The position numbers and the translations under genes are program-made. Below are positions 52,375-60,816 of a stretch of DNA of 64,000 bases, piece by piece (the first letter of the stretch is position 1; each line of letters starts with the position of its first letter). The notes under the pieces were generated by a model. That model saw nothing but the letters and a program-made list of their open reading frames with translations, had not been told where the DNA came from and searched no databases. Source of the stretch: Blautia sp. (GTDB taxonomy: Bacteria > Bacillota > Clostridia > Lachnospirales > Lachnospiraceae); assembly GCA_022777285.1 (NCBI GenBank), contig JALFGN010000065.1, positions 1 to 64,000 on the forward strand, given 5' to 3'.

Positions 52375-52944
52375 ATGAAAGTATTAGTAGAAACATCTGC
52401 AAGACATTTACACTTATCACAGGAACATCTGGAGATTCTGTTTGGTAAAGGACATGAACTGACAGTGAAAAAAATGTTGAGCCAGCCGGGACAGTTCGCA
52501 TGTGAAGAAAAAGTTGAGGTAGTAGGACCGAAAAATTCTCTGAAAATGTCTGTATTAGGACCGGTAAGAAAAGACACACAGGTTGAAGTTTCTTTAACAG
52601 ATGCAAGAGCAATCGGTGTTACCGCTCCAATTCGTGAATCTGGTGATATCGCCGGATCTGGTGCATGTAAACTGGTTGGACCGGAAGGAGAAGTAGAGCT
52701 GACAGAAGGTGTAATTGCTGCAAAACGTCACGTACATATGACTCCGGAAGATGCAGAAGCAGCAGGCGTAAAAGATAAGGATATCGTAAAACTGGATATC
52801 GAATCTCCAAACGGACGTTCTTTAACATTTGGTGATGTAATCGTTCGTGTAAGTGCAAGTTATGCTACAGCAGCACACATCGACACGGATGAAGCAAACG
52901 CTCTTTGCCCTGGAAAAGAATGCTACGGTGAAATGATCAAATAA
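52375..52944 (+). CDS. pduL: Phosphate propanoyltransferase / phosphotransacetylase, PduL type
   Basis: PduL exchanges acyl-CoA and acyl phosphate; in many Firmicutes it replaces Pta for acetate formation. The 189 residues show both beta-barrel halves with the metal-binding histidines in SARHLHLS and KRHVHMTPEDAEAAG and the closing SYATAAHIDTDEAN. It begins directly at the catalytic fold, without the N-terminal encapsulation peptide of microcompartment PduL, so a free cytosolic enzyme is likely. ATG follows GGAGG. Codon choice is conspicuously optimal and the promoter is perfect, indicating high expression. Confidence 0.92.
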   Translation: MKVLVETSARHLHLSQEHLEILFGKGHELTVKKMLSQPGQFACEEKVEVVGPKNSLKMSVLGPVRKDTQVEVSLTDARAIGVTAPIRESGDIAGSGACKLVGPEGEVELTEGVIAAKRHVHMTPEDAEAAGVKDKDIVKLDIESPNGRSLTFGDVIVRVSASYATAAHIDTDEANALCPGKECYGEMIK

Positions 52945-52961
52945 TTGTAACAGATTTTACG

Positions 52962-53016
52962 AAGCCTCCTGAAGGAAGATACAAAAAGTATGTTTGTTCA
53001 GGGGGCTTTTTGCGTT
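52962..53016 (+). terminator. Terminator after pduL
   Basis: AAGCCTCCTGAA, 23-nt loop, TTCAGGGGGCTTTTT. The loop is longer than usual. Confidence 0.7.
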
Positions 53017-53038
53017 ATAGAAAACTTCGTTTCATATT

Positions 53039-53070
53039 AGTTTGACTATCAAAGAATTTGATTGTATAAT
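53039..53070 (+). promoter_or_regulatory. Promoter with FabT-box operator
   Basis: TTGACT (53042-53047), 17-bp spacer, TATAAT (53065-53070). The -35 lies inside AGTTTGACTATCAAAGA (53039-53055), which fits the FabT-box consensus (ANTTTGATTATCAAATT) at nearly every conserved position. Binding of the downstream MarR/FabT-like protein would block its own promoter. Confidence 0.75.
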
Positions 53071-53101
53071 AAGAAAGAAGTTTTATGCTGGAGGAATGTA
53101 A

Positions 53102-53548
53102 ATGGATAATTATAATGTATTCCATCATATTCTTAGGAACCTGTTTCAGGAGATTATGGATATTGAAGAAAAAGCATTAATTACCTCTGAGTTTAAAGAT
53201 ATTTCAGTAAATGATATGCATATTCTAGAGGCGATTGATACAGGAAAACCGAAAAATATGTCAGCAGTGGCAAAGATTATGTCGGTTACAGTAGGAACGC
53301 TTACGACAGCTATTAATAACCTCGTGAAAAAAGGATATGTAAGTCGTGTGCGCAGTGATGAAGACCGGCGTGTCGTATTGATTTCTCTGACTGAGAAGGG
53401 AAAGAAAGCATATGCACATCACATGAAGTTTCATGACAGCATGGTGCAGGCATTGATCCGGGACCTGGATGAGGAACAACAGAAGATTCTGGTACATTCT
53501 CTGTTGAATCTGAAAACATTTTTTAATACTTATAAAGAACAAAAATAA
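53102..53548 (+). CDS. MarR-family regulator, FabT-like
   Basis: A 148-residue MarR-family repressor. The winged helix is recognisable (MSAVAKIMSVTVGTLTTAINNLVKKGYVSRVRS, wing DEDRRVVLISLTEKG), with N- and C-terminal dimer helices. Length, the start and the FabT-box promoter suggest a homologue of FabT, the acyl-ACP-dependent repressor of fatty-acid synthesis. In streptococci fabT sits at the head of the fab operon; here no fab genes follow, because the next gene is on the opposite strand. ATG follows TGGAGG. Confidence 0.85.
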   Translation: MDNYNVFHHILRNLFQEIMDIEEKALITSEFKDISVNDMHILEAIDTGKPKNMSAVAKIMSVTVGTLTTAINNLVKKGYVSRVRSDEDRRVVLISLTEKGKKAYAHHMKFHDSMVQALIRDLDEEQQKILVHSLLNLKTFFNTYKEQK

Positions 53549-53582
53549 GAAGGTGCAGTAATAGAATTTTTGCACCTTCTTA
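53546..53582. terminator. Bidirectional terminator between the MarR gene and the DUF885 gene
   Basis: TAAGAAGGTGCA, 13-nt loop, TGCACCTTCTTA followed by TTTTTT on the + strand. It separates convergent genes and starts at the MarR stop codon. Confidence 0.85.
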
Positions 53583-53590
53583 TTTTTTGC

Positions 53591-55348
53591 TTACTCCCAG
53601 GCGTTCATTACGTATTTTTCCAGAACCGGGAACGGAGCGGGTCCGATTTCCAATATCTGCTGATGGAATTGTTTTAGGTTAAATTCTTTTTTGGATGCAT
53701 GTTCCGCCTTTGTCCGAAGATCTGTAAAGTTCAGATATCCCACATAGTATTTTAGATAATTTCCAGGATTTTCTACAATATATTGGAAGATTTCTCCGCA
53801 AGTATCCTGAGAGAGAATACCAAAGGAATATAATGTTTTGCTGACGCTGGCCTGATCCCATCCATGGAAATGGATTCCTATATCAAGCAGAGAATAGAGA
53901 CACAGGTTTACACAGCGGTTGAGACGGAGAAATTCCATTAAGTCCGGACTTACATCAAGATAATCAGCACCATATCTGAAAGACAGAAATTCCGCATAAG
54001 TAGCCCATCCTTCTACATAACCGCTGCATCCCAGAAGATTTCGTATGAGAGGAGGATTGGTATTGCCATAATACAGTGTCTGATACAGATGGCCGGGAAA
54101 TCCTTCATGTGCAAGGGTAGTGAAAAGTTCGGCCGGAGAAATTTCTGTACTTTTATTGATATAAATTGTATTTGGACTTAAGGTATCTGCAGGAGGAGTC
54201 AGATAAAAAGCCGGACTGGAAAATTCCTCCATAGAAGAATGCACATATTTAACTTTATAGTCGGATACGGAGATGGAAGGAAAGTCTTTTTTCATGATTT
54301 GATTGAGATAGCTCAAAATTTCTTTGGGCATATGTGTTTTTTTTTCGGATAATGTATGAAGATCTTCTATAGCGTGTGGGTTTTCTTTCAGAAGTGTCTG
54401 AAGCGCCTGATAATCTTGTCTTAGTTGTTGATAAAGTCGTGTTTCGATTTCTTCTACCGGACGAAAATCACCGGTTTCCATTTGAATCAGGTAGTGATAA
54501 TAAGAGGTACCGCCTGGAAGATTGGCCAGTCCTCCGGGATTGTTTCCGGTACCTTTTAGCTTTTCCAGCTCCTGGCAAAGAGTTTCATATGCGGGGAATA
54601 CACAGGTTTTCATTATTTTGTCGTGTAGTTTTATGTAAGAAAGTGCCTGCTTTTCTGTGATTCTGTCAGAAGCTTTCAAGTGCTCTATTTTATCCTGAAA
54701 CATGGAAGAAAGATAATTGGAGGAAGGATCCTCCATAAAAGCCCGGCACTGGGCAATGACCCGGTCTGCAGACGAATCACTCATGAAAAAACCGTTTTCA
54801 GACTTTTGTTTTTCAAAATCCAGAATTTCCCGGTAATAAGCAGGAAGAGATGAAAGAAGAGAAAAATAATCTTTGATATCTTTTCCGCAGCGAAAGGTGT
54901 ATTCTGCCAGAAGTACCGGAAGTTGAGACTGGATTCCCAGATTTGGACGTAAGGGTTCCTGCAGGAACCAGAAGTTCTGACCGGAAAGCTGTGTGGAAAA
55001 TTCCAATTTCAAAATATCATAAGTGATTTGATTTGTACGGGATAATTTTTCAAAAGAAAATCCTTCCAGAGCTTTCTGATAATTTTCCAGACTGGCGAAT
55101 TCTTTTTCCTGATTTTCCTGTTTCAAAGAACCAAGGCATATGGGTGTGTTTTCAATTCCAAATTGTTCCGGATAGGCCAGTGTATAATGAAGATTCAGGG
55201 TGTTGGAGGTAATCTGTGAAGCAAACAGACGGGAAGTGAATTTTTCAAAACGATGATTTTCTGTAAGAAAGAGGTTATTTTTTGAAAGAAAGAAGACGAT
55301 GGAAAGAAGAAACAAAAGAAAGATGGGAAGAAGAAATTTTTTTTTCAA
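53591..55348 (-). CDS. DUF885 family peptidase-like protein
   Basis: A 585-residue exported protein of the DUF885 family (M3-related). The N-terminus is basic with a hydrophobic segment (about residues 4-24), a signal anchor or signal peptide. A zinc-peptidase-like motif HEGFPGHLYQ (about residue 415) matches HExxxH, and the rest is helical. Such proteins are often annotated as dipeptidases but few have been tested. The gene stands alone on the minus strand, after the MarR terminator. Its start is preceded by AAGGAGC. Confidence 0.82.
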   Translation of the reverse strand: MKKKFLLPIFLLFLLSIVFFLSKNNLFLTENHRFEKFTSRLFASQITSNTLNLHYTLAYPEQFGIENTPICLGSLKQENQEKEFASLENYQKALEGFSFEKLSRTNQITYDILKLEFSTQLSGQNFWFLQEPLRPNLGIQSQLPVLLAEYTFRCGKDIKDYFSLLSSLPAYYREILDFEKQKSENGFFMSDSSADRVIAQCRAFMEDPSSNYLSSMFQDKIEHLKASDRITEKQALSYIKLHDKIMKTCVFPAYETLCQELEKLKGTGNNPGGLANLPGGTSYYHYLIQMETGDFRPVEEIETRLYQQLRQDYQALQTLLKENPHAIEDLHTLSEKKTHMPKEILSYLNQIMKKDFPSISVSDYKVKYVHSSMEEFSSPAFYLTPPADTLSPNTIYINKSTEISPAELFTTLAHEGFPGHLYQTLYYGNTNPPLIRNLLGCSGYVEGWATYAEFLSFRYGADYLDVSPDLMEFLRLNRCVNLCLYSLLDIGIHFHGWDQASVSKTLYSFGILSQDTCGEIFQYIVENPGNYLKYYVGYLNFTDLRTKAEHASKKEFNLKQFHQQILEIGPAPFPVLEKYVMNAWE

Positions 55349-55497
55349 AACAGGCTCCTTGAAAAGAGAGAACTCTTTATTATATTATGCACAGAGAAGG
55401 GAATTATTTCTCATGTCCGTCGGGGATTTCCCTCCTTTTACTGGAAAAAGACAGGTAGTTGTGATAAGCTAATAAGAAAGAAGGGAAGGTGACCTGT

Positions 55498-56805
55498 TTG
55501 AAGAAAAATGTGCTGCTCTTAAGTTTGATTATGGCTGTATCCCTTTGTGCATGCAGTCAACCGGGCAACCAGACAGACACAAACACAGAAACAGAAGAAG
55601 AACCAGTACAGGTTCCGGAAGAAACCGAGGAAGAGCAGGAAGAATCACAGAAAAAATACGATGTAGAGATTTCAGAAAAATTATCCGATTTTCAGTTTGC
55701 TGTCAATGAAACGGTATATCAGCTTCCATCCAGGCTGGAAGAATGGGAAAATACAGGATGGGAATATAAAAGAGCTGCCGGTGAGGAAACTTTGGACAGT
55801 GAATCTTTTCTGGAAGGAGAAATACTCGAAGGAGAAGAGGGAAGTCTGACCGTGGATGTGGTGAATCTGGAAGGAGAAAAAAAACCACTGAACAAATGTT
55901 ATGTGGGTGGCGTTTCTCTGGAAAATAAAAAGGATGATCAGCAGGTGTATCAGCTCCCCGGAAACATTCTTCTGGGAAGTGCTACGTTGGATCAGGTTAC
56001 AGATGCGTATGGTTCCCCTACAGATCAATATGAAGAAAAAGACTGCATTTATCTTACCTATGAATTTGGTATTTATAAACAGGCAGATCTGGTTTTCGAT
56101 ATGGAAGAAGAAATTCTCCAAAAAGCGGAACTCAAAAATTATCGGCAGCCGGAAGAAGAGGAAGCAGTCAGCAAGGAAAAACCGGACCATGTAAAAAATT
56201 ATAAGGCACCAGGTGCTTTTTCTGAAGATATTACGGATTTTATAGTGCGATATGGGGGCGATTTTTATAAAATTCCTGCACCGGTCTCCCAGTTTACAGA
56301 GAATGGATGGGAAATCAATCAGGAAGGATCGGACAGTTCTGTAAAAGCGGGAAGACACGGATATGTGACTCTGGAAAAAGACGGACAGACGCTGTATGCA
56401 GTGGTGAATAATTATGAAAATCAGCGGGTTACAGTGGAAAATAGTTTTGTGACGAATGTACATGGAGATTTTGATGTGACAAAAGTACCCATTGAAATAT
56501 ACAGGGGAATTACCCTTGGCATGGGAGAAGAGACTGTGAAAACTTTATTGGAAGAAAATGAGTATCAGACGGAAAAAAATGAAGAAGGGACTTTGTACTA
56601 TATTTATACAGACAAAGAACAACAGAATTATACAAAAATTTTTGTTGATAAAGATTTGAACCTTGTACGTGGAATCGAACTGAGTAACAGTCCGGAAGAT
56701 ATAGAAACAGATAGGGAATCTTCTGCGGGAGACGACAGGGAAAGTGTAAAAGCTTCTGTTATGTCAGGAAGTGATACTCTTCCGGGAGAAGAAAGTGAGG
56801 AATAA
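55498..56805 (+). CDS. Lipoprotein with an internal two-fold repeat
   Basis: A 435-residue predicted lipoprotein that I do not recognise. A signal peptide ends in LCAC (Cys19), then an acidic Thr/Glu-rich linker. Two related halves follow: about 60-220 and 240-410. Each begins with a strand pattern (DFQFAVNETVYQLPSRLEEWENTGWEYK; DFIVRYGGDFYKIPAPVSQFTENGWEIN) and later has a small module with TLDQVTDAYGSPT or GEETVKTLLEENEYQ and a closing beta hairpin (LVFDMEEEILQKAELKNY; KIFVDKDLNLVRGIELSN). The start is TTG at 55498, 6 nt after AAGGTG; a GTG at 55489 overlaps that site. trxB starts 5 nt after the stop. Confidence 0.7.
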   Translation: MKKNVLLLSLIMAVSLCACSQPGNQTDTNTETEEEPVQVPEETEEEQEESQKKYDVEISEKLSDFQFAVNETVYQLPSRLEEWENTGWEYKRAAGEETLDSESFLEGEILEGEEGSLTVDVVNLEGEKKPLNKCYVGGVSLENKKDDQQVYQLPGNILLGSATLDQVTDAYGSPTDQYEEKDCIYLTYEFGIYKQADLVFDMEEEILQKAELKNYRQPEEEEAVSKEKPDHVKNYKAPGAFSEDITDFIVRYGGDFYKIPAPVSQFTENGWEINQEGSDSSVKAGRHGYVTLEKDGQTLYAVVNNYENQRVTVENSFVTNVHGDFDVTKVPIEIYRGITLGMGEETVKTLLEENEYQTEKNEEGTLYYIYTDKEQQNYTKIFVDKDLNLVRGIELSNSPEDIETDRESSAGDDRESVKASVMSGSDTLPGEESEE

Positions 56806-56810
56806 ACAGG

Positions 56811-57737
56811 ATGGAGACGAAAGAATATCAGACAATTATTGTAGGATCCGGACCGGCAGGAATGACTGCTGCCATATATGCACAGAGAGCGAAATTATCT
56901 GCCCTTGTGATTGAGAAAGATTTCGTCAGCGGCGGACAGATGGTGAAAACCAGTGAAGTGGATAATTATCCGGGACTTCCGGGAATGGGAGGATATGAGA
57001 TTGGAGAAACGTTCCGTGCACATGCAGAAAAACTGGGGGCAATATTTGTCCGGGAAAATGTAAAAAAAATAGAACTGGAAGGGTACCGCAAGAGGGTCAT
57101 TACCAATAAAGGAGAATATCTTGCAGAAACTGTCATCCTTGCAACAGGAGCAAGACATCGAATGCTTGGAATTCCGGGAGAAGAAGAATTGCAGGGGATG
57201 GGCGTTTCTTATTGTGCTACCTGTGATGGTGCATTTTTTAAAGACAAAGTTGCAGTTGTTGTAGGAGGCGGAGATGTGGCTGTGGAAGATACCATATTTC
57301 TTTCCCGCATTTGCAGACAGGTGTATCTGGTTCACAGAAGAAGCGAACTTCGAGCTGAAAAATTTCTTCAGGAAAAAGTCAGAAATCTTGAAAATGTAAA
57401 AATTTTATGGGATACTGTTCTGGAAGAGATAGAAGGAAAAGAGCAGGTAGAAAGTGTGCGGCTGAAAAATGTACACACAGGGGAAACAGTTTCTCTATGT
57501 GCAGATGGTGTTTTTATAGCAGTTGGAATGATACCAAATACGGATAATTTTAAAGAATTGGTGGAGATAAGTCCGGAAGGCTATATTCAGGCCGGAGAAG
57601 ACTGTATAACCAGTGTTCCGGGGATTTATGCAGCAGGAGATATCCGGACAAAGAAGCTGCGACAGATTATTACTGCTGCAGCAGATGGAGCAAATGCAGT
57701 GGAATCTGTACAGCGCTATCTGCTGAGCCAGAAATAA
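56811..57737 (+). CDS. trxB: Thioredoxin reductase
   Basis: TrxB moves electrons from NADPH to thioredoxin through FAD and a redox disulfide. The 308 residues have the FAD motif VGSGPAGMTAA, the redox pair CATC (Cys135, Cys138), the NADPH motif VVGGGDVAVE and the C-terminal GIYAAGDIRTKKLRQIITAAADGANAV. It starts 5 nt after the duplicated-domain lipoprotein gene, so they are one transcript. No thioredoxin gene is in view. Confidence 0.95.
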   Translation: METKEYQTIIVGSGPAGMTAAIYAQRAKLSALVIEKDFVSGGQMVKTSEVDNYPGLPGMGGYEIGETFRAHAEKLGAIFVRENVKKIELEGYRKRVITNKGEYLAETVILATGARHRMLGIPGEEELQGMGVSYCATCDGAFFKDKVAVVVGGGDVAVEDTIFLSRICRQVYLVHRRSELRAEKFLQEKVRNLENVKILWDTVLEEIEGKEQVESVRLKNVHTGETVSLCADGVFIAVGMIPNTDNFKELVEISPEGYIQAGEDCITSVPGIYAAGDIRTKKLRQIITAAADGANAVESVQRYLLSQK

Positions 57738-57766
57738 AAATAATACAAATACCAGGAGGAAGACGG

Positions 57767-59050
57767 ATGAAAAACACAAAAGTACTAATCGAGGAATTGA
57801 GTCAGGGAAAACATGACGGAATCTTAAAGAATCTGTATATTGACGAAAGCAAATTGGATTACCAGAGAAACCGTTATATTGAGACAATTCAGAAATATGA
57901 AGATACTTTTGGAGAGGGAGAAGCAGAAATCTACAGTGCACCAGGACGAAGTGAAGTAGGAGGAAATCATACAGATCATCAGCATGGTATGGTTCTGGCA
58001 ACTTCCATTAATCTGGATGCAGTTGCAGTGACAGGGCTTTCCAAGGACGGTAACATTCATGTGATTTCCGAAGGATATGATATGGTGGATGTAGATGTGA
58101 GTGATCTGGAGGCAAGACATGAGGAAGAGGGCACTACAGCAGCTCTGATCCGTGGTATGGCAGCAGACCTCAAAGAAAAAGGATATGAAGTAAAAGGTTT
58201 CCAGGCGTATGTGGTAAGTGACGTACTGATTGGTGCAGGTCTTTCTTCATCTGCAGCTTTTGAAATTATTATGGGAACGATTCTTTCCGGAATGTTTAAC
58301 AATATGGAAATCAGCCCGGTTACCATTGCTCAGTCCGGTCAGTTTGCAGAAAATGTATATTTTGGAAAACCATGTGGACTTATGGATCAGATGGCATGTT
58401 CAGTAGGTGGAATGATCCATATCGATTTTAAAGATCCGGCAGAACCGGTAGTAGAAAAAGTCCCTTCTGATTTTGAAGCCTATCAATACAGCCTCTGTAT
58501 TGTAGATACAAAAGCATCGCATGCAGATTTGACAGATGATTATGCACAGATTCCGGAAGAAATGAAAAAAGTGGCAAAATTCTTTAAAAAATCGGTTCTT
58601 CGTGAAGTTCCGGAAGAAGATTTCTACAGTCAGATTTCCGGTTTGCGCGGTGTTCTTGGAGATCGTCCGGTACTGCGTGCTATCCATTTCATGGAAGAAG
58701 AGAGGAGAGTTCAGGGGGAAGTAGATGCTCTGAAAGAGGGAAATTTCCCGGAATTTCTGGAATTAGTAAAAGAATCAGGAAATTCTTCTTTTAAATTCCT
58801 GCAGAACATCTACACAAACAGAAAGGTACAGGAACAGGCAATGTCTATCGCTCTTGCAGGAAGTGAGAGAATTCTTGGAAACCATGGCGTGTGCCGTGTA
58901 CATGGAGGAGGATTTGCCGGAACCATTCAGGCATTTGTACAAAATGATTTTGTAGAAGAATACAAAAAGAGAATAGAACGTGTATTTGGCGTTGGTTCCT
59001 GCCATGTATTGAAAGTTCGTCAACAGGGCGGAGTAAAAGTAATTGCATAA
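57767..59050 (+). CDS. galK: Galactokinase
   Basis: GalK phosphorylates galactose at C1. The 427 residues match the GHMP family: APGRSEVGGNHTDHQHG (substrate loop), the ATP loop DVLIGAGLSSSAAFE, and the C-terminal RVHGGGFAGTIQAFV. Galactokinase normally has GEHTDYN; here the reading is GNHTDHQ, the form seen in Clostridia. galE/galT are not in the window. ATG follows AGGAGG. A strong terminator follows. Confidence 0.93.
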   Translation: MKNTKVLIEELSQGKHDGILKNLYIDESKLDYQRNRYIETIQKYEDTFGEGEAEIYSAPGRSEVGGNHTDHQHGMVLATSINLDAVAVTGLSKDGNIHVISEGYDMVDVDVSDLEARHEEEGTTAALIRGMAADLKEKGYEVKGFQAYVVSDVLIGAGLSSSAAFEIIMGTILSGMFNNMEISPVTIAQSGQFAENVYFGKPCGLMDQMACSVGGMIHIDFKDPAEPVVEKVPSDFEAYQYSLCIVDTKASHADLTDDYAQIPEEMKKVAKFFKKSVLREVPEEDFYSQISGLRGVLGDRPVLRAIHFMEEERRVQGEVDALKEGNFPEFLELVKESGNSSFKFLQNIYTNRKVQEQAMSIALAGSERILGNHGVCRVHGGGFAGTIQAFVQNDFVEEYKKRIERVFGVGSCHVLKVRQQGGVKVIA

Positions 59051-59082
59051 AAATTATTAGTAGACATAATCAGAAAAAAATA

Positions 59083-59119
59083 AAAAAAGGCTGCTCTCAT
59101 TTTGAGAGCAGCCTTTTTT
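59083..59119. terminator. Terminator after galK
   Basis: GGCTGCTCTCA, TTT loop, TGAGAGCAGCC with A-rich and T-rich tails on both sides. Confidence 0.88.
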
Positions 59120-59518
59120 GAAAAAATAAATTTTCAGAATATTCACAAATATAAAATTGCACAAAAATTATAGAGGAAAGTAACATTTACCACAAACTAT
59201 CCTCAAAGTTATCCACCATCAAAAATATAGGAAAAGCCACAAAAATCGAGTTATCCTCAAAGTTATCCACATTATCCACAAAAATGTGTGTGGATTAATA
59301 TGATTTACATAATTGAAAATCGAACAAAAGTTTTGTGAACATGTAATAAAAAGCGTTTTTTTGTAAAAAAAAGTGGAAATCAGGATTGCGATTTGTTCTG
59401 CAGTTTGAATTCAATTATTATTGGATAGAGCGTTGAATTTGATGAAATAAGAGAAAAATTAAAAGAATTATCAGAAAATAATGAGTTACCATAAAATACA
59501 GCTGGATTGACAATACAA
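59120..59518. other. AT-rich gap holding a DnaA-box cluster
   Basis: About 400 bp with no convincing gene. It contains the DnaA-box cluster (59197-59297), listed separately, and AT-rich tracts on both sides. The rest shows nothing I can name. A short minus-strand frame at 59418-59600 starts inside the tRNA and is an artefact. Confidence 0.6.
59197..59297. promoter_or_regulatory. DnaA-box cluster
   Basis: Five boxes on one strand, CTATCCTCA (59197), TTATCCACC (59209), TTATCCTCA (59251), TTATCCACA (59263), TTATCCACA (59272), and one reversed, TGTGGATTA (59289-59297). Two match the E. coli and B. subtilis consensus TTATCCACA exactly, two more differ by one base. The block TATCCTCAAAGTTATCCAC occurs twice, 53 bp apart. 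No dnaA or dnaN is in the window. It could be a DnaA-titrating cluster or part of a replication-control locus. Confidence 0.65.
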
Positions 59519-59542
59519 CAAAAAAACACCGTCCCCACGGTT
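59519..59542 (-). terminator. Terminator after tRNA-Lys
   Basis: On the minus strand ACCGT, GGGG loop, ACGGT then GTTTTTTT. Confidence 0.65.
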
Positions 59543-59570
59543 CATCTTCCGCAAAAACAGTGCTTTTAAG

Positions 59571-59643
59571 TGCGCCTTCAGGGACTCGAACCCTGGACAA
59601 ATAGATTAAGAGTCTACTGCTCTACCAACTGAGCTAAAGGCGC
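59571..59643 (-). tRNA. tRNA-Lys (anticodon CUU)
   Basis: A complete 73-nt cloverleaf on the minus strand: acceptor GCGCCTT/AAGGCGC, D-arm GCTC/GAGC, anticodon loop CTCTTAA giving CTT, T-loop TTCGAGT with CAGGG/CCCTG, discriminator A. CCA is not encoded. It reads lysine AAG codons. A promoter (59676-59704) and a terminator (59519-59542) surround it. Confidence 0.95.
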
Positions 59644-59675
59644 ATTCGCTATTCTATTTTCTCAACGCAAAATAT

Positions 59676-59704
59676 ATTATAATAGAATAAGCGAAAAAAT
59701 GCAA
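59676..59704 (-). promoter_or_regulatory. Promoter of tRNA-Lys
   Basis: Minus-strand TTGCAT (59699-59704), 17-bp spacer, TATAAT (59676-59681), 33 bp ahead of the tRNA 5' end. Confidence 0.7.
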
Positions 59705-59742
59705 GAGTATTTTATATATTTTTATGTTTTTTATCAGAAACA

Positions 59743-59880
59743 TTATTTTTTCTTTCTATTCTGCAAAAGTTTTTCCACTTCCATCGCAGATTTAAGAAGA
59801 TTCCATATGTGTGAACCCGTTTTATAATTCATATAAACCCACTGGGAAAGAGCAGTCTGAAAAGATTTCTTTTTCGACAT
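59743..59880 (-). CDS. Small basic protein, 45 residues
   Basis: An unrecognised short frame on the minus strand, too small for most gene finders. Start ATG at 59880 has a good GGAGG site 7 nt upstream (about 59887-59892), the sequence is lysine-rich at both ends (MSKKKSFQTALSQW at the N-terminus, NRKKK at the C-terminus) and predicted helical, and it has no signal peptide. It follows trmB by 45 nt on the same strand and probably shares its transcript. Function unknown. Confidence 0.55.
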   Translation of the reverse strand: MSKKKSFQTALSQWVYMNYKTGSHIWNLLKSAMEVEKLLQNRKKK

Positions 59881-59925
59881 AGATAAAACCTCCGGATTCT
59901 CTTGCTTTATCATATGAGAAAGAAT

Positions 59926-60579
59926 CTATCTGGATGCAATCAGTTTGCAGATTGGATTTCCGGCCAAAGAAAATTTTTCTTCGTATTCCGTCATAATATT
60001 GCCATTATTCATTTGTTCATTATGATGGAGGTCATAAGTCCATGCAAGAAGCTTCCATCCGGCTTCTTTTATCTCTTCCAGAGAAAAATCGAACAGATCC
60101 TTATTATCTGTCTTGAATTCAATGGTGCCTTGCCTGGATAAAATTTCATCGTAACGTTTCAGGAACTGACGGGAAGTGAGTCTTCGTTTGGCGTGTCTTT
60201 CTTTTGGCCAGGGATCAGAAAAATTCAGATAGATTTTCTCTATCTCCTGAGTGGTGAAAATAAGAGGCAATTCTCTTGCGTCCATTCTTACAAAGAATAC
60301 ATTGGGAAGGTGTGTTCCTTTGTTTTCTCGTTCTTCCATTTTCTGAAGAGCGCGAAGCAGGACACTGTCATACATTTCAAAACCGATATAATTGATTTGA
60401 GGATTCTGTTTTGCCAGATCCATGAGAAAACGTCCTTTGCCCATACCGACTTCAATGTGAATGGGATTGGTGTTTTCAAAAAGTTCTTTCCAGTGTCCTT
60501 TCTGGTCAACAGGATTATGAATGACATAGGAGCTTTCGGAAATAGCATCTTTTGCTCCGGGTATATTTCTTAAACGCAT
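59926..60579 (-). CDS. trmB: tRNA (guanine46-N7)-methyltransferase
   Basis: TrmB methylates G46 in the variable loop of tRNA. The 217 residues show the SAM motif HIEVGMGKGRFLMDLA, the family signature LNFSDPWPKERHAKRRLT, and FKTDNKDLFDFSLEEI. The start at 60579 fits the family; the frame is open further upstream to 60708 but that stretch is Phe/Ile-rich leader DNA. The nearby tRNA-Lys is probably incidental. Confidence 0.95.
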   Translation of the reverse strand: MRLRNIPGAKDAISESSYVIHNPVDQKGHWKELFENTNPIHIEVGMGKGRFLMDLAKQNPQINYIGFEMYDSVLLRALQKMEERENKGTHLPNVFFVRMDARELPLIFTTQEIEKIYLNFSDPWPKERHAKRRLTSRQFLKRYDEILSRQGTIEFKTDNKDLFDFSLEEIKEAGWKLLAWTYDLHHNEQMNNGNIMTEYEEKFSLAGNPICKLIASR

Positions 60580-60816
60580 GTGTAGTTCCAGCCTTTCTGT
60601 TTGAATAGTTATGTAAACAAGTATAATGAAAGTGGAAAAATTTGTCAAATTAAAGAGTTGGAAAATAGATGGAAATGTAAAAAGCATATAAAAATAGACA
60701 AAAAACATAGGATATATTTATGATAATTGTATAGTTTCTTGAAAAAATAATATAAATTCCTATGGATTTTTTTGAAAAATGGTGTATGATAATAAAGGGA
60801 TAAAGGAGGAGCATAT

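Noticed and set aside
59120..59518. Possible chromosomal origin at the DnaA-box cluster
   Set aside because: No dnaA, dnaN, rpmH or gidA nearby, and genes on both sides are mostly on the same strand, whereas strand bias should flip at an origin. I keep only the box cluster as a finding.
59418..59600. 60-codon minus-strand frame starting MSRVRVPEGAL
   Set aside because: The N-terminal sequence is a translation of the tRNA T-arm, a well-known false start in bacterial annotation.
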